From: Nocardia asteroides
GTDB lineage: Bacteria; Actinomycetota; Actinomycetes; Mycobacteriales; Mycobacteriaceae
Reading direction: 5' to 3'
Length of the DNA: 64,000 nucleotides
NCBI GenBank assembly: GCA_019930625.1
Contig: CP082844.1
Location: forward strand, 558,001-622,000
Shown piece by piece: positions 52,316-60,002 of this stretch. The first letter of the stretch is position 1. Each line of letters starts with the position of its first letter. Both the position numbers and the translations under genes were made by a program. Under the pieces are notes generated by a model. It worked only from the letters and a program-made list of their open reading frames with translations, made no database searches and had not been told where the DNA came from.

Positions 52316-52513
52316 TCAGGGACGATCGTCGGCAATACCAGTGGTGAAGGCGTCCCACTCGCCGGGTGCGAACACCAGCGCCGGGCCGGTCGGGTTCTTG
52401 GAATCCCGCACGCCGACCTGCCCTCCCTCGAGGAAGGCGACCTCGACACATGCTTTGTCGCCCCCACTACGGCTGCTCTTGAACCACTTCGCATCGGAGA
52501 GATCGGTATTCAC
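52316..52513 (-). CDS. DUF397 protein
   Basis: 65 residues with the diagnostic WFKSSRSGGDKACVEVAFLEGGQVGVRDSKNPTGPALVFAPGEWDAFTTGI pattern. DUF397 proteins are small partners of XRE/DUF5753 regulators in actinomycetes, probably controlling their activity. Its GTG overlaps the regulator's stop (GTGA), so it is co-translated with it. Confidence 0.95.
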   Translation of the reverse strand: MNTDLSDAKWFKSSRSGGDKACVEVAFLEGGQVGVRDSKNPTGPALVFAPGEWDAFTTGIADDRP

Positions 52514-53394
52514 GGTGCATACTCCCTTGCCATCTGCCGGAGCAGGCTCTTGCTACGTTCCGGATCCAGCGCCGCGCGCTCGAACTGCCGGTAGGCATCG
52601 ACATACCGGTTCACAGCGCTGAACTTCTCCAGGTACAAATCGCCCGTGAAGCTCTCGACGTAGACAACTGTAGGCTCCTTCGGCTGCCGCCTGCCGTCGC
52701 CCCCGGACTTCAAGATCACGAACGGCCCGACGGCCACGCCCATAGGGAATCCGGCGGAGAAAGGAAGCACACGGATCGTGACATTGGGCAGACCCATGAG
52801 ATTCACCAGATGACGAAGTTGGGCGGACATGATGCGATCGTCGCCCACAATTCCCCGTAGCACGGACTCTCGAAGGATGGCGTTCACGGTCACGGGTTTC
52901 GTTTTGCGGGTGATCAGCGCTTGACGCTTGCGCCGGAGGTGGACCCGACGCTCATGTTCCAGCGGCGTGTCGTTCGGATAGACGGCGCGGATCAGCCCAC
53001 TCGCGTACGCGGGGGTCTGAAAAATCCCAGGAACAAGTTCGGGCTCGTACCAAGTCAAAGCCCGCGCAGTGGCTTCCAGATCCACGAACACATCGAAGTT
53101 CTCGGGGATCAGATCGCCGAACTCATGCCACCACGACTTCACACTGGCCTGCTTCGCGAGCCCGACGAGTGCGGTCGTGTACTCCTCGGTGAAGTCGTAG
53201 ATCTTGCACAGCGCCTCGATATCGACGGTGCGGATACGCTCGGTCTTGCCGACCTCCATGCGCTGAACCGTGCTGACGCTCCACTGCATCCGTTCCCCCA
53301 CATCGGCCAACGTCAATCCCGCCGCTTCGCGTCCGTTCCGCAGGTGCCTGCCGAGCTGACGACGAGGGAGGGTCGAGCCACCACTTTCGGCCAT
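52510..53394 (-). CDS. XRE-family regulator with DUF5753 domain
   Basis: From ATG 53394 the protein is 294 residues. The HTH is LGRHLRNGREAAGLTLADVGERMQWSVSTVQRMEVGKTERIRTVD (about 14-58). The DUF5753 effector domain follows: ARALTWYEPELVPGIFQTPAYASGLIRAVYPN near 115 to PTVVYVESFTGDLYLEK near 250. These regulators with a DUF397 partner occur in multiple copies in Streptomyces and Nocardia and often control development or antibiotic genes. A perfect 14-bp palindrome at 53481-53494 lies upstream. Confidence 0.94.
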   Translation of the reverse strand: MAESGGSTLPRRQLGRHLRNGREAAGLTLADVGERMQWSVSTVQRMEVGKTERIRTVDIEALCKIYDFTEEYTTALVGLAKQASVKSWWHEFGDLIPENFDVFVDLEATARALTWYEPELVPGIFQTPAYASGLIRAVYPNDTPLEHERRVHLRRKRQALITRKTKPVTVNAILRESVLRGIVGDDRIMSAQLRHLVNLMGLPNVTIRVLPFSAGFPMGVAVGPFVILKSGGDGRRQPKEPTVVYVESFTGDLYLEKFSAVNRYVDAYRQFERAALDPERSKSLLRQMAREYAP

Positions 53395-53480
53395 GCCGGA
53401 TTCCTGTCCACTCGGGCGGCCCGGGCTTCTCATCTCCGGGCCAATTCTCATTGCAGGATGAAAAACATGCTGGTGGAGCT

Positions 53481-53494
53481 GATGAGATCTCATC
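53481..53494. promoter_or_regulatory. Perfect palindrome upstream of the XRE gene
   Basis: GATGAGATCTCATC is fully self-complementary. It lies 87 bp before the XRE start, in the divergent region shared with the gene at 53662, and is a natural candidate operator for the regulator. Confidence 0.5.
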
Positions 53495-53661
53495 TTCACG
53501 TAGTTCATCGAGCACGTCCAGTGATTCGCTGAAGTTGCGCCCGGGAGGGCACGCGGAAACGCGTCCCCCACAACGTTGTTCGCTCCCACCCGTCCCGGTA
53601 TCGATCAGGGCTGGTCGCGGACCGGGCGCACCTGAACCCCTCCGACGAAGCAGAGGTCTCG

Positions 53662-54150
53662 ATGCGCCACATAGCGTTTGGGAACACACCGTTGTCTCGC
53701 TGCCACTACTACCGCCAGGTGTGCGGCCTCCCCGCGACCGTCGACCCTCCCCAGATCGGGCGCATCGTCGTCCGCACCGGGATGGTCTGGGCGATCACCA
53801 TGCCCGCCGTGCTGGGACAGCACGTGAAGGTGTGGATGCAGAACCACGGCCAAGAGCTGGGGCCGATCCTGTCGCATCCACGGTCGAAACGGTGGACGTA
53901 CATCATCCGGCCGGATCTGCCGGACGACGTACCACTGTTCGCCGAGATGTTCCGCTTGAACGTGTCCATCATCCGCTACGGCGGGCTGATCGCGATGCCG
54001 AGCCCCGCAGATCGAGGAACCAAGTTCCGCGCGTGGATAACGTGGCCCGACACGACTTTTCGGCCCTCCGGTCGTCTCGTCGTCACGGCGATCCGTAGCT
54101 GCGTGGCCGAAAAGGCCGCGCGCCGTCGGCGATGGGCGGCATATGCCTGA
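53662..54150 (+). CDS. Hypothetical protein of the XRE/DUF397 neighbourhood
   Basis: The 162-residue soluble protein starts MRHIAFGNTPLSRCHYYRQVCGLPATVDPPQIGR. It has a central GMVWAITMPAVLGQHVKVWMQ segment and a basic C-terminus (KAARRRRWAAYA). I do not recognise the domain. It is divergent from the XRE regulator and coupled to the next small gene, so control by that regulator is plausible. Confidence 0.6.
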   Translation: MRHIAFGNTPLSRCHYYRQVCGLPATVDPPQIGRIVVRTGMVWAITMPAVLGQHVKVWMQNHGQELGPILSHPRSKRWTYIIRPDLPDDVPLFAEMFRLNVSIIRYGGLIAMPSPADRGTKFRAWITWPDTTFRPSGRLVVTAIRSCVAEKAARRRRWAAYA

Positions 54151-54364
54151 CCGTGCGCCATCCCCCCTCCCCTCCGAGCCGGACGTCCACCTGTCGGTGT
54201 TCTGGCACGGAGCCCGCCTCGACTTCGTCGCCTGCGTCACGGCCGCATGCCTCTTCGTCCAGGAATGGCGCGCACACCACTGGCACGACGCCGTGCAGGT
54301 ATCCACAGACGACACCGACGGCTACCCGCGATTGCCGTGCGAACGCCTGTACTTGGAACCTTGA
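54143..54364 (+). CDS. Small hypothetical protein
   Basis: ATG 54143 overlaps the preceding gene by 8 bp. The 73-residue protein has a His/Trp-rich centre (ACLFVQEWRAHHWHDAVQVSTDD). No family recognised. The overlap supports co-translation with the upstream gene. Confidence 0.55.
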   Translation: MPDRAPSPLPSEPDVHLSVFWHGARLDFVACVTAACLFVQEWRAHHWHDAVQVSTDDTDGYPRLPCERLYLEP

Positions 54365-54493
54365 TATCGACCTGCCCGGCTCAACGGTGGTCCGCAGCGA
54401 CAGGCCCGCCCTAGGGGCGAAGCGAATTAAACCTACCGGCAGTAACATTCGCCGGTCTCGGCCGAAGATCGAACTGAAACAGGAGGAGCTTTC

Positions 54494-54856
54494 ATGAAGA
54501 AGACGATTGTCGCCGCCGCACGGGTCGCGGCCGCTGGTGTTTCGGGTCTCGCCTTCGTCGCGATCGTCGGTTCCGGCACCGCCCAAGCCGCGCCGCAGGA
54601 TTGCGCCGTCCAGCGGGATCTTTCCGGCGCGTCGGCGACTTGCCAACCCGACGGAGGAAGTAACTACGTCCTGCATGTCGATTGCGTCGGCCTCTACGCC
54701 AGCGGCCCGTTTCCGCTCTACGGCATCGGGCCCTACCAGGCACTCAGCTATCCCTTCACGCCGAACGGCCAGCGCATCACCACGGGCTGCACGGGAATGG
54801 GTCCCGGTGTGTTCGCAGTAGCCACCAACGCTTACGTCGAGATCTACCGCGGCTAG
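54494..54856 (+). CDS. Small secreted protein
   Basis: ATG 54494 has AGGAGGAG upstream. The 120-residue protein has a Sec signal peptide (KK, then a hydrophobic stretch to GTAQAA near 33). The mature protein begins around APQDCAVQ and has four Cys (positions about 37, 50, 64, 99), likely two disulfides. No enzyme motif is visible. Transcribed alone. Confidence 0.75.
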   Translation: MKKTIVAAARVAAAGVSGLAFVAIVGSGTAQAAPQDCAVQRDLSGASATCQPDGGSNYVLHVDCVGLYASGPFPLYGIGPYQALSYPFTPNGQRITTGCTGMGPGVFAVATNAYVEIYRG

Positions 54857-54896
54857 GCGTAGCCGCCAGCCGTCCTGGCATGCTCTCCATAAAACC

Positions 54897-54912
54897 GTTC
54901 GGGCGGCCCGCG
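54897..54912 (+). repeat. 16-bp direct repeat, left of the toxin-antitoxin pair
   Basis: GTTCGGGCGGCCCGCG recurs exactly at 55612-55627. The two copies bracket the YefM-YoeB genes, 715 bp apart. Confidence 0.6.
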
Positions 54913-54962
54913 GTCTGTGCGGGCGACCGGTAGAGCTGTCCGCCGATTTACCCACCCCTTTC

Positions 54963-54982
54963 CTGTACAGGATCCTGTACAG
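54963..54982. promoter_or_regulatory. YefM operator palindrome
   Basis: CTGTACAG-GATC-CTGTACAG is a perfect 20-bp palindrome built from two TGTACA-centred palindromes, the arrangement known for YefM-YoeB operators. It ends 7 bp before the antitoxin start. Confidence 0.8.
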
Positions 54983-54989
54983 TGAAGGC

Positions 54990-55289
54990 ATGAAGCCGAT
55001 GACTTATACCGAGGCGCGAGCCAACTTCGCATCGGTTCTCGACAGCGCCACCGAAGACCTGGAAGAGGTGGTGATCACTCGGGCGGGCCACGAACCTGCC
55101 GTCGTTGTCGCGCTCAGCGAGTATCAAGCGCTACAAGAGACCGCGTATCTGCTCGGCAGTCCGGCTAATGCGCGGCACCTCGAACGGTCCATAGCCGAAC
55201 ATCGCGGCGGCGGCGCAACGCCTCGCGAGCTAGTAGACGTTGACGAGGGGTCCGAAGGCAACGTAACGCCCGGCAAGGCGAGCGCGTGA
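54990..55289 (+). CDS. yefM: YefM/Phd-type antitoxin
   Basis: The 99-residue protein begins MKPMTYTEARANFASVLDSATEDLEEVVITRAGHEPAVVVALSEYQALQETAYLL, the Phd/YefM DNA-binding domain. The C-terminal 40 residues, which should wrap and neutralise the toxin, are Gly/Glu-rich (RSIAEHRGGGATPREL). It represses its own promoter through the TGTACA palindrome and overlaps the toxin start (GTGA). Confidence 0.95.
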   Translation: MKPMTYTEARANFASVLDSATEDLEEVVITRAGHEPAVVVALSEYQALQETAYLLGSPANARHLERSIAEHRGGGATPRELVDVDEGSEGNVTPGKASA

Positions 55290-55543
55290 AACTGACGTTT
55301 ACAGATCCCGCCTGGGACGACTACCAGTGGTGGCTGGCCAACGACAAGAAGATCTTGCGCCGGATCAACACACTGATTGCGGACATCAAGCGCAACGGCT
55401 ACGAAGGGATCGGGAAGCCGGAAGCTTTGAAACATCATTTGGCCGGTTATTGGTCGCGACGAATCACGACTGAACATCGGATCGTGTACGCCATCGAGGA
55501 TGACTCAGTCGTGATCATCGCATGCCGCTACCACTACGAGTGA
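55286..55543 (+). CDS. yoeB: YoeB/Txe-type toxin
   Basis: The 85-residue protein begins MKLTFTDPAWDDYQWWLANDKKILRRINTLIADI and ends WSRRITTEHRIVYAIEDDSVVIIACRYHYE, with the catalytic His-Tyr end of YoeB, a ribosome-dependent mRNA endonuclease. Key residues Glu, Arg, His and Tyr are present, so it should be active. Coupled to the antitoxin. Confidence 0.95.
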   Translation: MKLTFTDPAWDDYQWWLANDKKILRRINTLIADIKRNGYEGIGKPEALKHHLAGYWSRRITTEHRIVYAIEDDSVVIIACRYHYE

Positions 55544-55611
55544 TCGAAGCAGCCGGGACCGCTGATCGGTGTCGTTGAGCTGAGAGCGAGCGCGGACTCT
55601 ATCGACAGAAT

Positions 55612-55627
55612 GTTCGGGCGGCCCGCG
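55612..55627 (+). repeat. 16-bp direct repeat, right of the toxin-antitoxin pair
   Basis: Second perfect copy of GTTCGGGCGGCCCGCG (first at 54897-54912). Confidence 0.6.
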
Positions 55628-55699
55628 CTCCTCCACGGCCTGGAGACGGCCGCAGAGCGTGCGCAGGCACGCCCGAACCTCCGGTGATCCAGGAAAAGC

Positions 55700-56866
55700 T
55701 CACTTGAGCAGGGCACGACTCATCACCAGGCGCTGGATCTGGTTGGTGCCCTCGTAGATCTGGGTGATCTTGGCGTCGCGCATCATGCGCTCCACCGGGA
55801 AGTCGGTGGTGTAGCCCGCGCCGCCGAACAGTTGGACGGCGTTGGTGGTGACTTCCATGGCGACGTCGGAGGCGAAGCACTTGGCGGCGGCGGAGATGAA
55901 GCCGAGGTTCTGCTCGCCGCGCTCGGCGCGGGCGGCCGAGGTGTACACCATGAGGCGGGCGGCCTCGATCTTCATCGCCATGTCGGCGAGCATGAACTGG
56001 GTGTTCTGGAAGTCGGCGATCGACTTGCCGAACTGCTTGCGGTCCTTGGTGTAGGCGATGGCCGCGTCCAGCGCGCCCTGGGCGAGGCCGACGGCCTGCG
56101 CGCCGATGGTGGGGCGGGTGTGGTCGAGGGTCTGCAGCGCGGTCTTGAAACCGGTGCCCGGCTCGCCGACGATGCGGTCACCCGGCACCCGGCAGTTCTC
56201 GAAGTACAGCTCGGCGGTGGGCGAGCCCTTGATGCCGAGCTTGTGCTCCAGCGGGCCGACCACGAAACCTTCGTCGTCCTTGTGCACCAGGAAGGCGGAG
56301 ATGCCGTTGGCGCCCTTCTCCGCGTCGGTCACCGCCATCACGGTGTACCAGGATGACTTGCCGCCGTTGGTGATCCAGCACTTGGAGCCGTTGATGATCC
56401 AGTCGTCACCCTCTTGCTTGGCGCGGGTGCGCATGCTCGCCGCGTCGGAGCCCGCTTCGCGTTCCGACAGCGCGTAGGAGGCCATCTCGCCGTTGACGAT
56501 GTCGGCCAGCACCTTCTGCTTCAGCTCCTCGGAGCCGTTCAGGATCAGGCCCATCGTGCCGAGCTTGTTGACGGCGGGAATCAGCGAGGACGAGCCGCAC
56601 ACGCGGGCGACCTCTTCGATGACGATGCAGGTGGCCACCGAGTCCGCGCCCTGGCCGCCGTAGGCCTCGGGCACGTGCACGGCGTTGAAGCCGGAGGCGT
56701 TCAGCGCGGCCAGCGCCTCCTCCGGGAAGCGGGAGTTGCCGTCGACGTCCTTGGCGTGCGGGGCGATCTCCTTCTCCGCCAGAGCGCGGATCGCGGCGCG
56801 CAGCTCATCGTGGAAGTCCTCGAGCTTGAACAGGTCGAAATCGGGGTTTCCCGCCATCGGGTTCAC
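55700..56866 (-). CDS. fadE25: Acyl-CoA dehydrogenase, FadE25 orthologue
   Basis: The 388-residue protein has SYALSEREAGSDAASMRTRA near 130, KCWITNGGKSSWYTVMAVTD near 159 and the catalytic base in QIYEGTNQIQR near 370. The sequence closely follows M. tuberculosis FadE25 as I recall it, from the N-terminal GNPDFDLFKLEDFHDELRAAIRALAEKEIAPHAKDVD onward. It oxidises acyl-CoA with FAD. Position near purE-purK also matches Rv3274c. Two palindromes upstream suggest control by the adjacent TetR. Confidence 0.94.
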   Translation of the reverse strand: MNPMAGNPDFDLFKLEDFHDELRAAIRALAEKEIAPHAKDVDGNSRFPEEALAALNASGFNAVHVPEAYGGQGADSVATCIVIEEVARVCGSSSLIPAVNKLGTMGLILNGSEELKQKVLADIVNGEMASYALSEREAGSDAASMRTRAKQEGDDWIINGSKCWITNGGKSSWYTVMAVTDAEKGANGISAFLVHKDDEGFVVGPLEHKLGIKGSPTAELYFENCRVPGDRIVGEPGTGFKTALQTLDHTRPTIGAQAVGLAQGALDAAIAYTKDRKQFGKSIADFQNTQFMLADMAMKIEAARLMVYTSAARAERGEQNLGFISAAAKCFASDVAMEVTTNAVQLFGGAGYTTDFPVERMMRDAKITQIYEGTNQIQRLVMSRALLK

Positions 56867-56918
56867 TCCTGGTCGTCGGTGGTGATCGCTGATTCCCGCC
56901 GAGTGGAGTCAGCGCATC

Positions 56919-56931
56919 GGCACTCAGTGCC
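56919..56931. promoter_or_regulatory. TetR-type operator 1 upstream of fadE25
   Basis: GGCACT-C-AGTGCC is a perfect palindrome 53-65 bp before fadE25. A second copy of the motif lies at 56984-56998, with centres 66 bp apart. Confidence 0.65.
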
Positions 56932-56983
56932 ACATCATGGTCGAGTATACGCGCAAGAACGCTGACCACGTGCAGATATTACG

Positions 56984-56998
56984 TGGCACTCAGTGTCA
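56984..56998. promoter_or_regulatory. TetR-type operator 2 upstream of fadE25
   Basis: TGGCACT-C-AGTGTCA is palindromic except for one position and shares the core GCACTCAGTG with the site at 56919-56931. Confidence 0.6.
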
Positions 56999-57021
56999 GA
57001 TCGGTCGCAATCCGATCCGCC

Positions 57022-57708
57022 TCAGAGAGTACCGAGCTTCCGGACCAGCAGGTCCGCGATCTGCCTGGGTGGGACATCGCGCGGGAAGACTGCGACGACC
57101 AGATCCTCGGCATTCGCGGCACGCCCGGCACCGCGCGGGATCGCGGCCAGCTCCACCCGCAGGTCGGCGGCGCCCGCGTCCGACTCGCCCCGCACCATCC
57201 GGCGCAACAGATAGTTGTGCGTCGCCGTGACGGCCGCGGTGAACTGCACTCGCGCCAGATCCGGGGCCTCCGGCAGCCGCTCCCGCAAGAAGTCGGTGAA
57301 CAACCGTTCGTAGCGGAACACCGTGACGATCTCCCGCTCACGCAGCGCGGGCACCCGGCGCACCACCTGATACCGCCGCGCCGCGATCTCCCGCCACTGC
57401 GTGAACCGCTCGAATACCAGCACCACCGCCGCGCACACCGCCTCCCAGGGGTCCTCGCGCGACGCGGATAGGAATTCCGCCGCCTGCGCGAGCTGCGACT
57501 CGTGATCGGCGAAGATCACGTCCTCCTTCGACCGGAACTGCCGGAAGAACGTCCGCCGCGAGATCCCCGCCGCCTCCGCGATCTCGTCCACCGTCGTCGC
57601 CTCGTACCCCTTCTCGGCGAACAACCGCAGCGCCTGATCCACCACCGTCAGCCGAAAATGCGCGGTGTCGTCGTCTCCCCGCATCCGAGCGATATCCCCT
57701 GTAGTCAC
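57022..57708 (-). CDS. TetR-family regulator
   Basis: The 228-residue protein has the TetR HTH RLTVVDQALRLFAEKGYEATTVDEIAEAAGISRRTFFRQFRSKEDVIFADHE (about 19-69). The C-terminal ligand domain is all-helical with no recognised ligand. GTG 57708 is the start (ATG 57684 is an alternative). It lies just upstream of fadE25, whose promoter carries two matching palindromes, so it probably represses fadE25 in response to an acyl-CoA. Inference from position. Confidence 0.93.
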   Translation of the reverse strand: MTTGDIARMRGDDDTAHFRLTVVDQALRLFAEKGYEATTVDEIAEAAGISRRTFFRQFRSKEDVIFADHESQLAQAAEFLSASREDPWEAVCAAVVLVFERFTQWREIAARRYQVVRRVPALREREIVTVFRYERLFTDFLRERLPEAPDLARVQFTAAVTATHNYLLRRMVRGESDAGAADLRVELAAIPRGAGRAANAEDLVVAVFPRDVPPRQIADLLVRKLGTL

Positions 57709-57829
57709 GCACCAACCGTAGCCAGCGGCCGAAGGTAGGAATCCTCCTGCCGGTCACCTCAGTGGCGGGAAGTCGCCGACGCTCCGGGCATCGGATGCCA
57801 CCGCCGGCCGGCTTGCCGCTCGATGCGGG

Positions 57830-58873
57830 TCAGCTGGCGAGGGTGGCGTGCTGCGGGCCGGTGGGTGCGTCGCGCACCGCGCCGTTGGCGGCACGACGCG
57901 CGCGCGACCCGCCGACCAGGCAGAGTGCGACACCGAGCGCGAGCCAGGCCAGCAGGACGATGACGGCTTGGGTGGCGCCGCGTCCGTCGAAGAAGGCGGT
58001 GGAGCGCAGCAACCTGCCGCCCGCGCCGGGCGGCAGCAGCTGGCCGAACGCGCCGGACCAGCCGGGCAGCATCTCCGGCGCGGTCGCGGCACCCGACAGG
58101 GGGTTGCCGATGAGCATCATGACCACGGCGCCGATTCCGATTCCGACGTATCCCGACAGGGATTCCAGCCCGAGGACGACCAAGGAGGTGGCCGCGATGC
58201 TGAGGGCGACCGCGCCGGAGTTGGCGAGGTAGGAGCCGCTCAGCGAGCCGAACCAGAACTGCAGGATCGCTGCCACGGCCAGGCCGCCGGTGACCGCGAA
58301 GGCGAGTGCCCCGGTGACCCGGCGGACGGCGCCACGAACGAGCCTGGTCAGCAGCACGGCGGCCAGCAGACCGCCCATGACAAGGGGCAGGGCGCCTGCG
58401 GCCAAGCCCGCGCCGCGTGGGTCGTCGGCGGGCAGGGCGGCGAGATCGCGGACTGCGGGCGGTGTGCCGGTGCTGCCCGCCTGGCCGAGACCGGTCGCCA
58501 TGGTCTGCAAGGTCTGGGCGACCGCGGTGCTGGCTGCGGAGGCGAGGAGGACCTGCGGGGCGCCGGAACTCAGGTCGATCGCCCCGTAGACCTGCCGGTC
58601 ACGGATGAGTTGTTCGGCGGCCGCGGTGTCGGCGACTTCGGTGAACTCGAAGCCGTGCGGGAGACGGTGATCGAGGGCGGCGCGAACCTGCCCGACCACC
58701 GTGGCCGGCCCCGCGACGGCGATCGGCACATCGTGTACCGAGGATCGTACCGATGGCCAGGCGAAAGCGATCAGCAGCAGGCTGACGATCGCTGTCAGCA
58801 GGGCTACAGCTGCGGCCACTGTCGTCCATCGGGACGGAAGCGGGTCGGTGGCGAGCGGTGCCCGCGTGGTCAT
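57830..58873 (-). CDS. ABC-2-like membrane protein
   Basis: The 347-residue protein has one N-terminal helix (TTVAAAVALLTAIVSLLLIAFAWPSV), an extracytoplasmic domain of about 115 residues (HDVPIAVAGPATVVGQVRAALDHRLPHGFEFTEV), then about five helices. This is the architecture of ABC-2 permease-like DUF3533 or YhgE-type proteins. No ATPase is adjacent. It lies 34 bp after the ECF sigma gene, so it may belong to the same transcript. Confidence 0.78.
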   Translation of the reverse strand: MTTRAPLATDPLPSRWTTVAAAVALLTAIVSLLLIAFAWPSVRSSVHDVPIAVAGPATVVGQVRAALDHRLPHGFEFTEVADTAAAEQLIRDRQVYGAIDLSSGAPQVLLASAASTAVAQTLQTMATGLGQAGSTGTPPAVRDLAALPADDPRGAGLAAGALPLVMGGLLAAVLLTRLVRGAVRRVTGALAFAVTGGLAVAAILQFWFGSLSGSYLANSGAVALSIAATSLVVLGLESLSGYVGIGIGAVVMMLIGNPLSGAATAPEMLPGWSGAFGQLLPPGAGGRLLRSTAFFDGRGATQAVIVLLAWLALGVALCLVGGSRARRAANGAVRDAPTGPQHATLAS

Positions 58874-58907
58874 GTCTTCTCCTCGAACAGTGGGCCGTGG
58901 CTGGTGT

Positions 58908-59867
58908 TCATCGCAGGGTGAGCGGGGTCTCGGATTCGATGTGGGTCAGTTTCTGCGGGTTGCGCACGTAGTAGAGGCCGGTGATGCGGGCGTCCTCGAC
59001 GCGCATCGCGATGACGCCGTCGAGCGCTCCCTCGACGTGCAGCGCCAACGCGGGACTGCCGTTGATCGAGGTCGGCTCGACGGTGAGCGTGACCTTGTTC
59101 TTGGTGAGGCCGCCGACGATGAAGCGCGCGACCTTGTCGGCGCCGATGACCGGCCGTGGCGTGGCCTGTTTGATGCCACCTCCGTCACTGATCGCCACGA
59201 CGTCGGGGGCGAGTACGTCGAGCAGGCCTTGCAGGTCCCGAGTTTCCAACGCCCGGCGGAAAGCCTCGGCAGCCGCCTCGGCCTGGCGCGCGGTGACCGA
59301 GCGACGTGGTCGGCGGGCTTCGACGTGGCGGCGGGCGCGGTGAGCGATCTGGTGCACGGCCGCCGGGGTTTTGTCGACCGCCGCGGCGATCTCGTCGTAA
59401 TCGATCCCGAATGCCTCACGCAGCACGAACACCGCGCGCTCGGTCGGGCTCAATGTCTCGAGGACGAGCATCAGAGCCATCGACACGCTTTCGGAGAGCT
59501 CGACATCGACGGCCACGTCCGGAGTGGTGAGCAGCGGCTCCGGCAGCCAGGAGCCGACGTACGACTCTCTGCGGCGCTTCATCGACCGCAGCCGGTTGAG
59601 CGCTTGGCGAGTGGTGATGCGAACCAGGTAGGCGCGTGGGTCGTCGACGTTCGTCGCGTCGACCGCGATCCAGCGCAGCCAGGCTTCCTGCATGACGTCT
59701 TCGGCGTCGGCCGCTGACCCGAGCATCTCGTACGCGACGGTGAACAGCAGCCTGCGGTGGGCGACGAACGTCTCGGTCGCTTCGATGGTGGCGTGGTCGC
59801 CGCTGTCGCGACCCGCTGCCGTGTCACCGGCCCGCCGATGCCCACGGGGTTCACTTGTTGTGTCCAT
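58908..59867 (-). CDS. ECF41-group RNA polymerase sigma factor (SigJ-like)
   Basis: The 319-residue protein joins sigma-2 (ETFVAHRRLLFTVAYEMLGSAADAEDVMQEAWLRW, from about 31) and sigma-4 (LSPTERAVFVLREAFGIDYDEIAAAVDKTPAAVHQIAHRARRHVEA) with a C-terminal SnoaL-like domain from about 195. The linker carries WLPEP and the C-terminal domain DGGG and NPQKL, matching the ECF41 signatures WLPEP, DGGGR and NPDKL with one change in the last. In ECF41 the C-terminal domain controls sigma activity instead of an anti-sigma factor. The upstream oxidoreductase is the usual target partner. Confidence 0.95.
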   Translation of the reverse strand: MDTTSEPRGHRRAGDTAAGRDSGDHATIEATETFVAHRRLLFTVAYEMLGSAADAEDVMQEAWLRWIAVDATNVDDPRAYLVRITTRQALNRLRSMKRRRESYVGSWLPEPLLTTPDVAVDVELSESVSMALMLVLETLSPTERAVFVLREAFGIDYDEIAAAVDKTPAAVHQIAHRARRHVEARRPRRSVTARQAEAAAEAFRRALETRDLQGLLDVLAPDVVAISDGGGIKQATPRPVIGADKVARFIVGGLTKNKVTLTVEPTSINGSPALALHVEGALDGVIAMRVEDARITGLYYVRNPQKLTHIESETPLTLR

Positions 59868-59927
59868 GGGGTCCTCCCCAGTCGGCCATTGTCAGGTCCG
59901 GCTCCCGGTAGTCCGGTGGCGCCCAGG

Positions 59928-59958
59928 GCGGCAGCGTCCGTAATTCAGGCGCTGCCGC
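59928..59958 (-). terminator. Hairpin between oxidoreductase and sigma gene
   Basis: GCGGCAGCG (59928-59936) and CGCTGCCGC (59950-59958) form a perfect 9-bp stem with a 13-nt loop, 45 bp after the oxidoreductase stop. There is no T-run, so it may be an attenuator or a terminator. Confidence 0.5.
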
Positions 59959-60002
59959 ACCCGTGCAGCCGAGATCACCGGCCCGACCACGATGGCGGTG
60001 TC

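Noticed and set aside
54857..55699. Insertion sequence around the toxin-antitoxin pair
   Set aside because: Only short direct repeats are seen; there is no transposase and no terminal inverted repeat.
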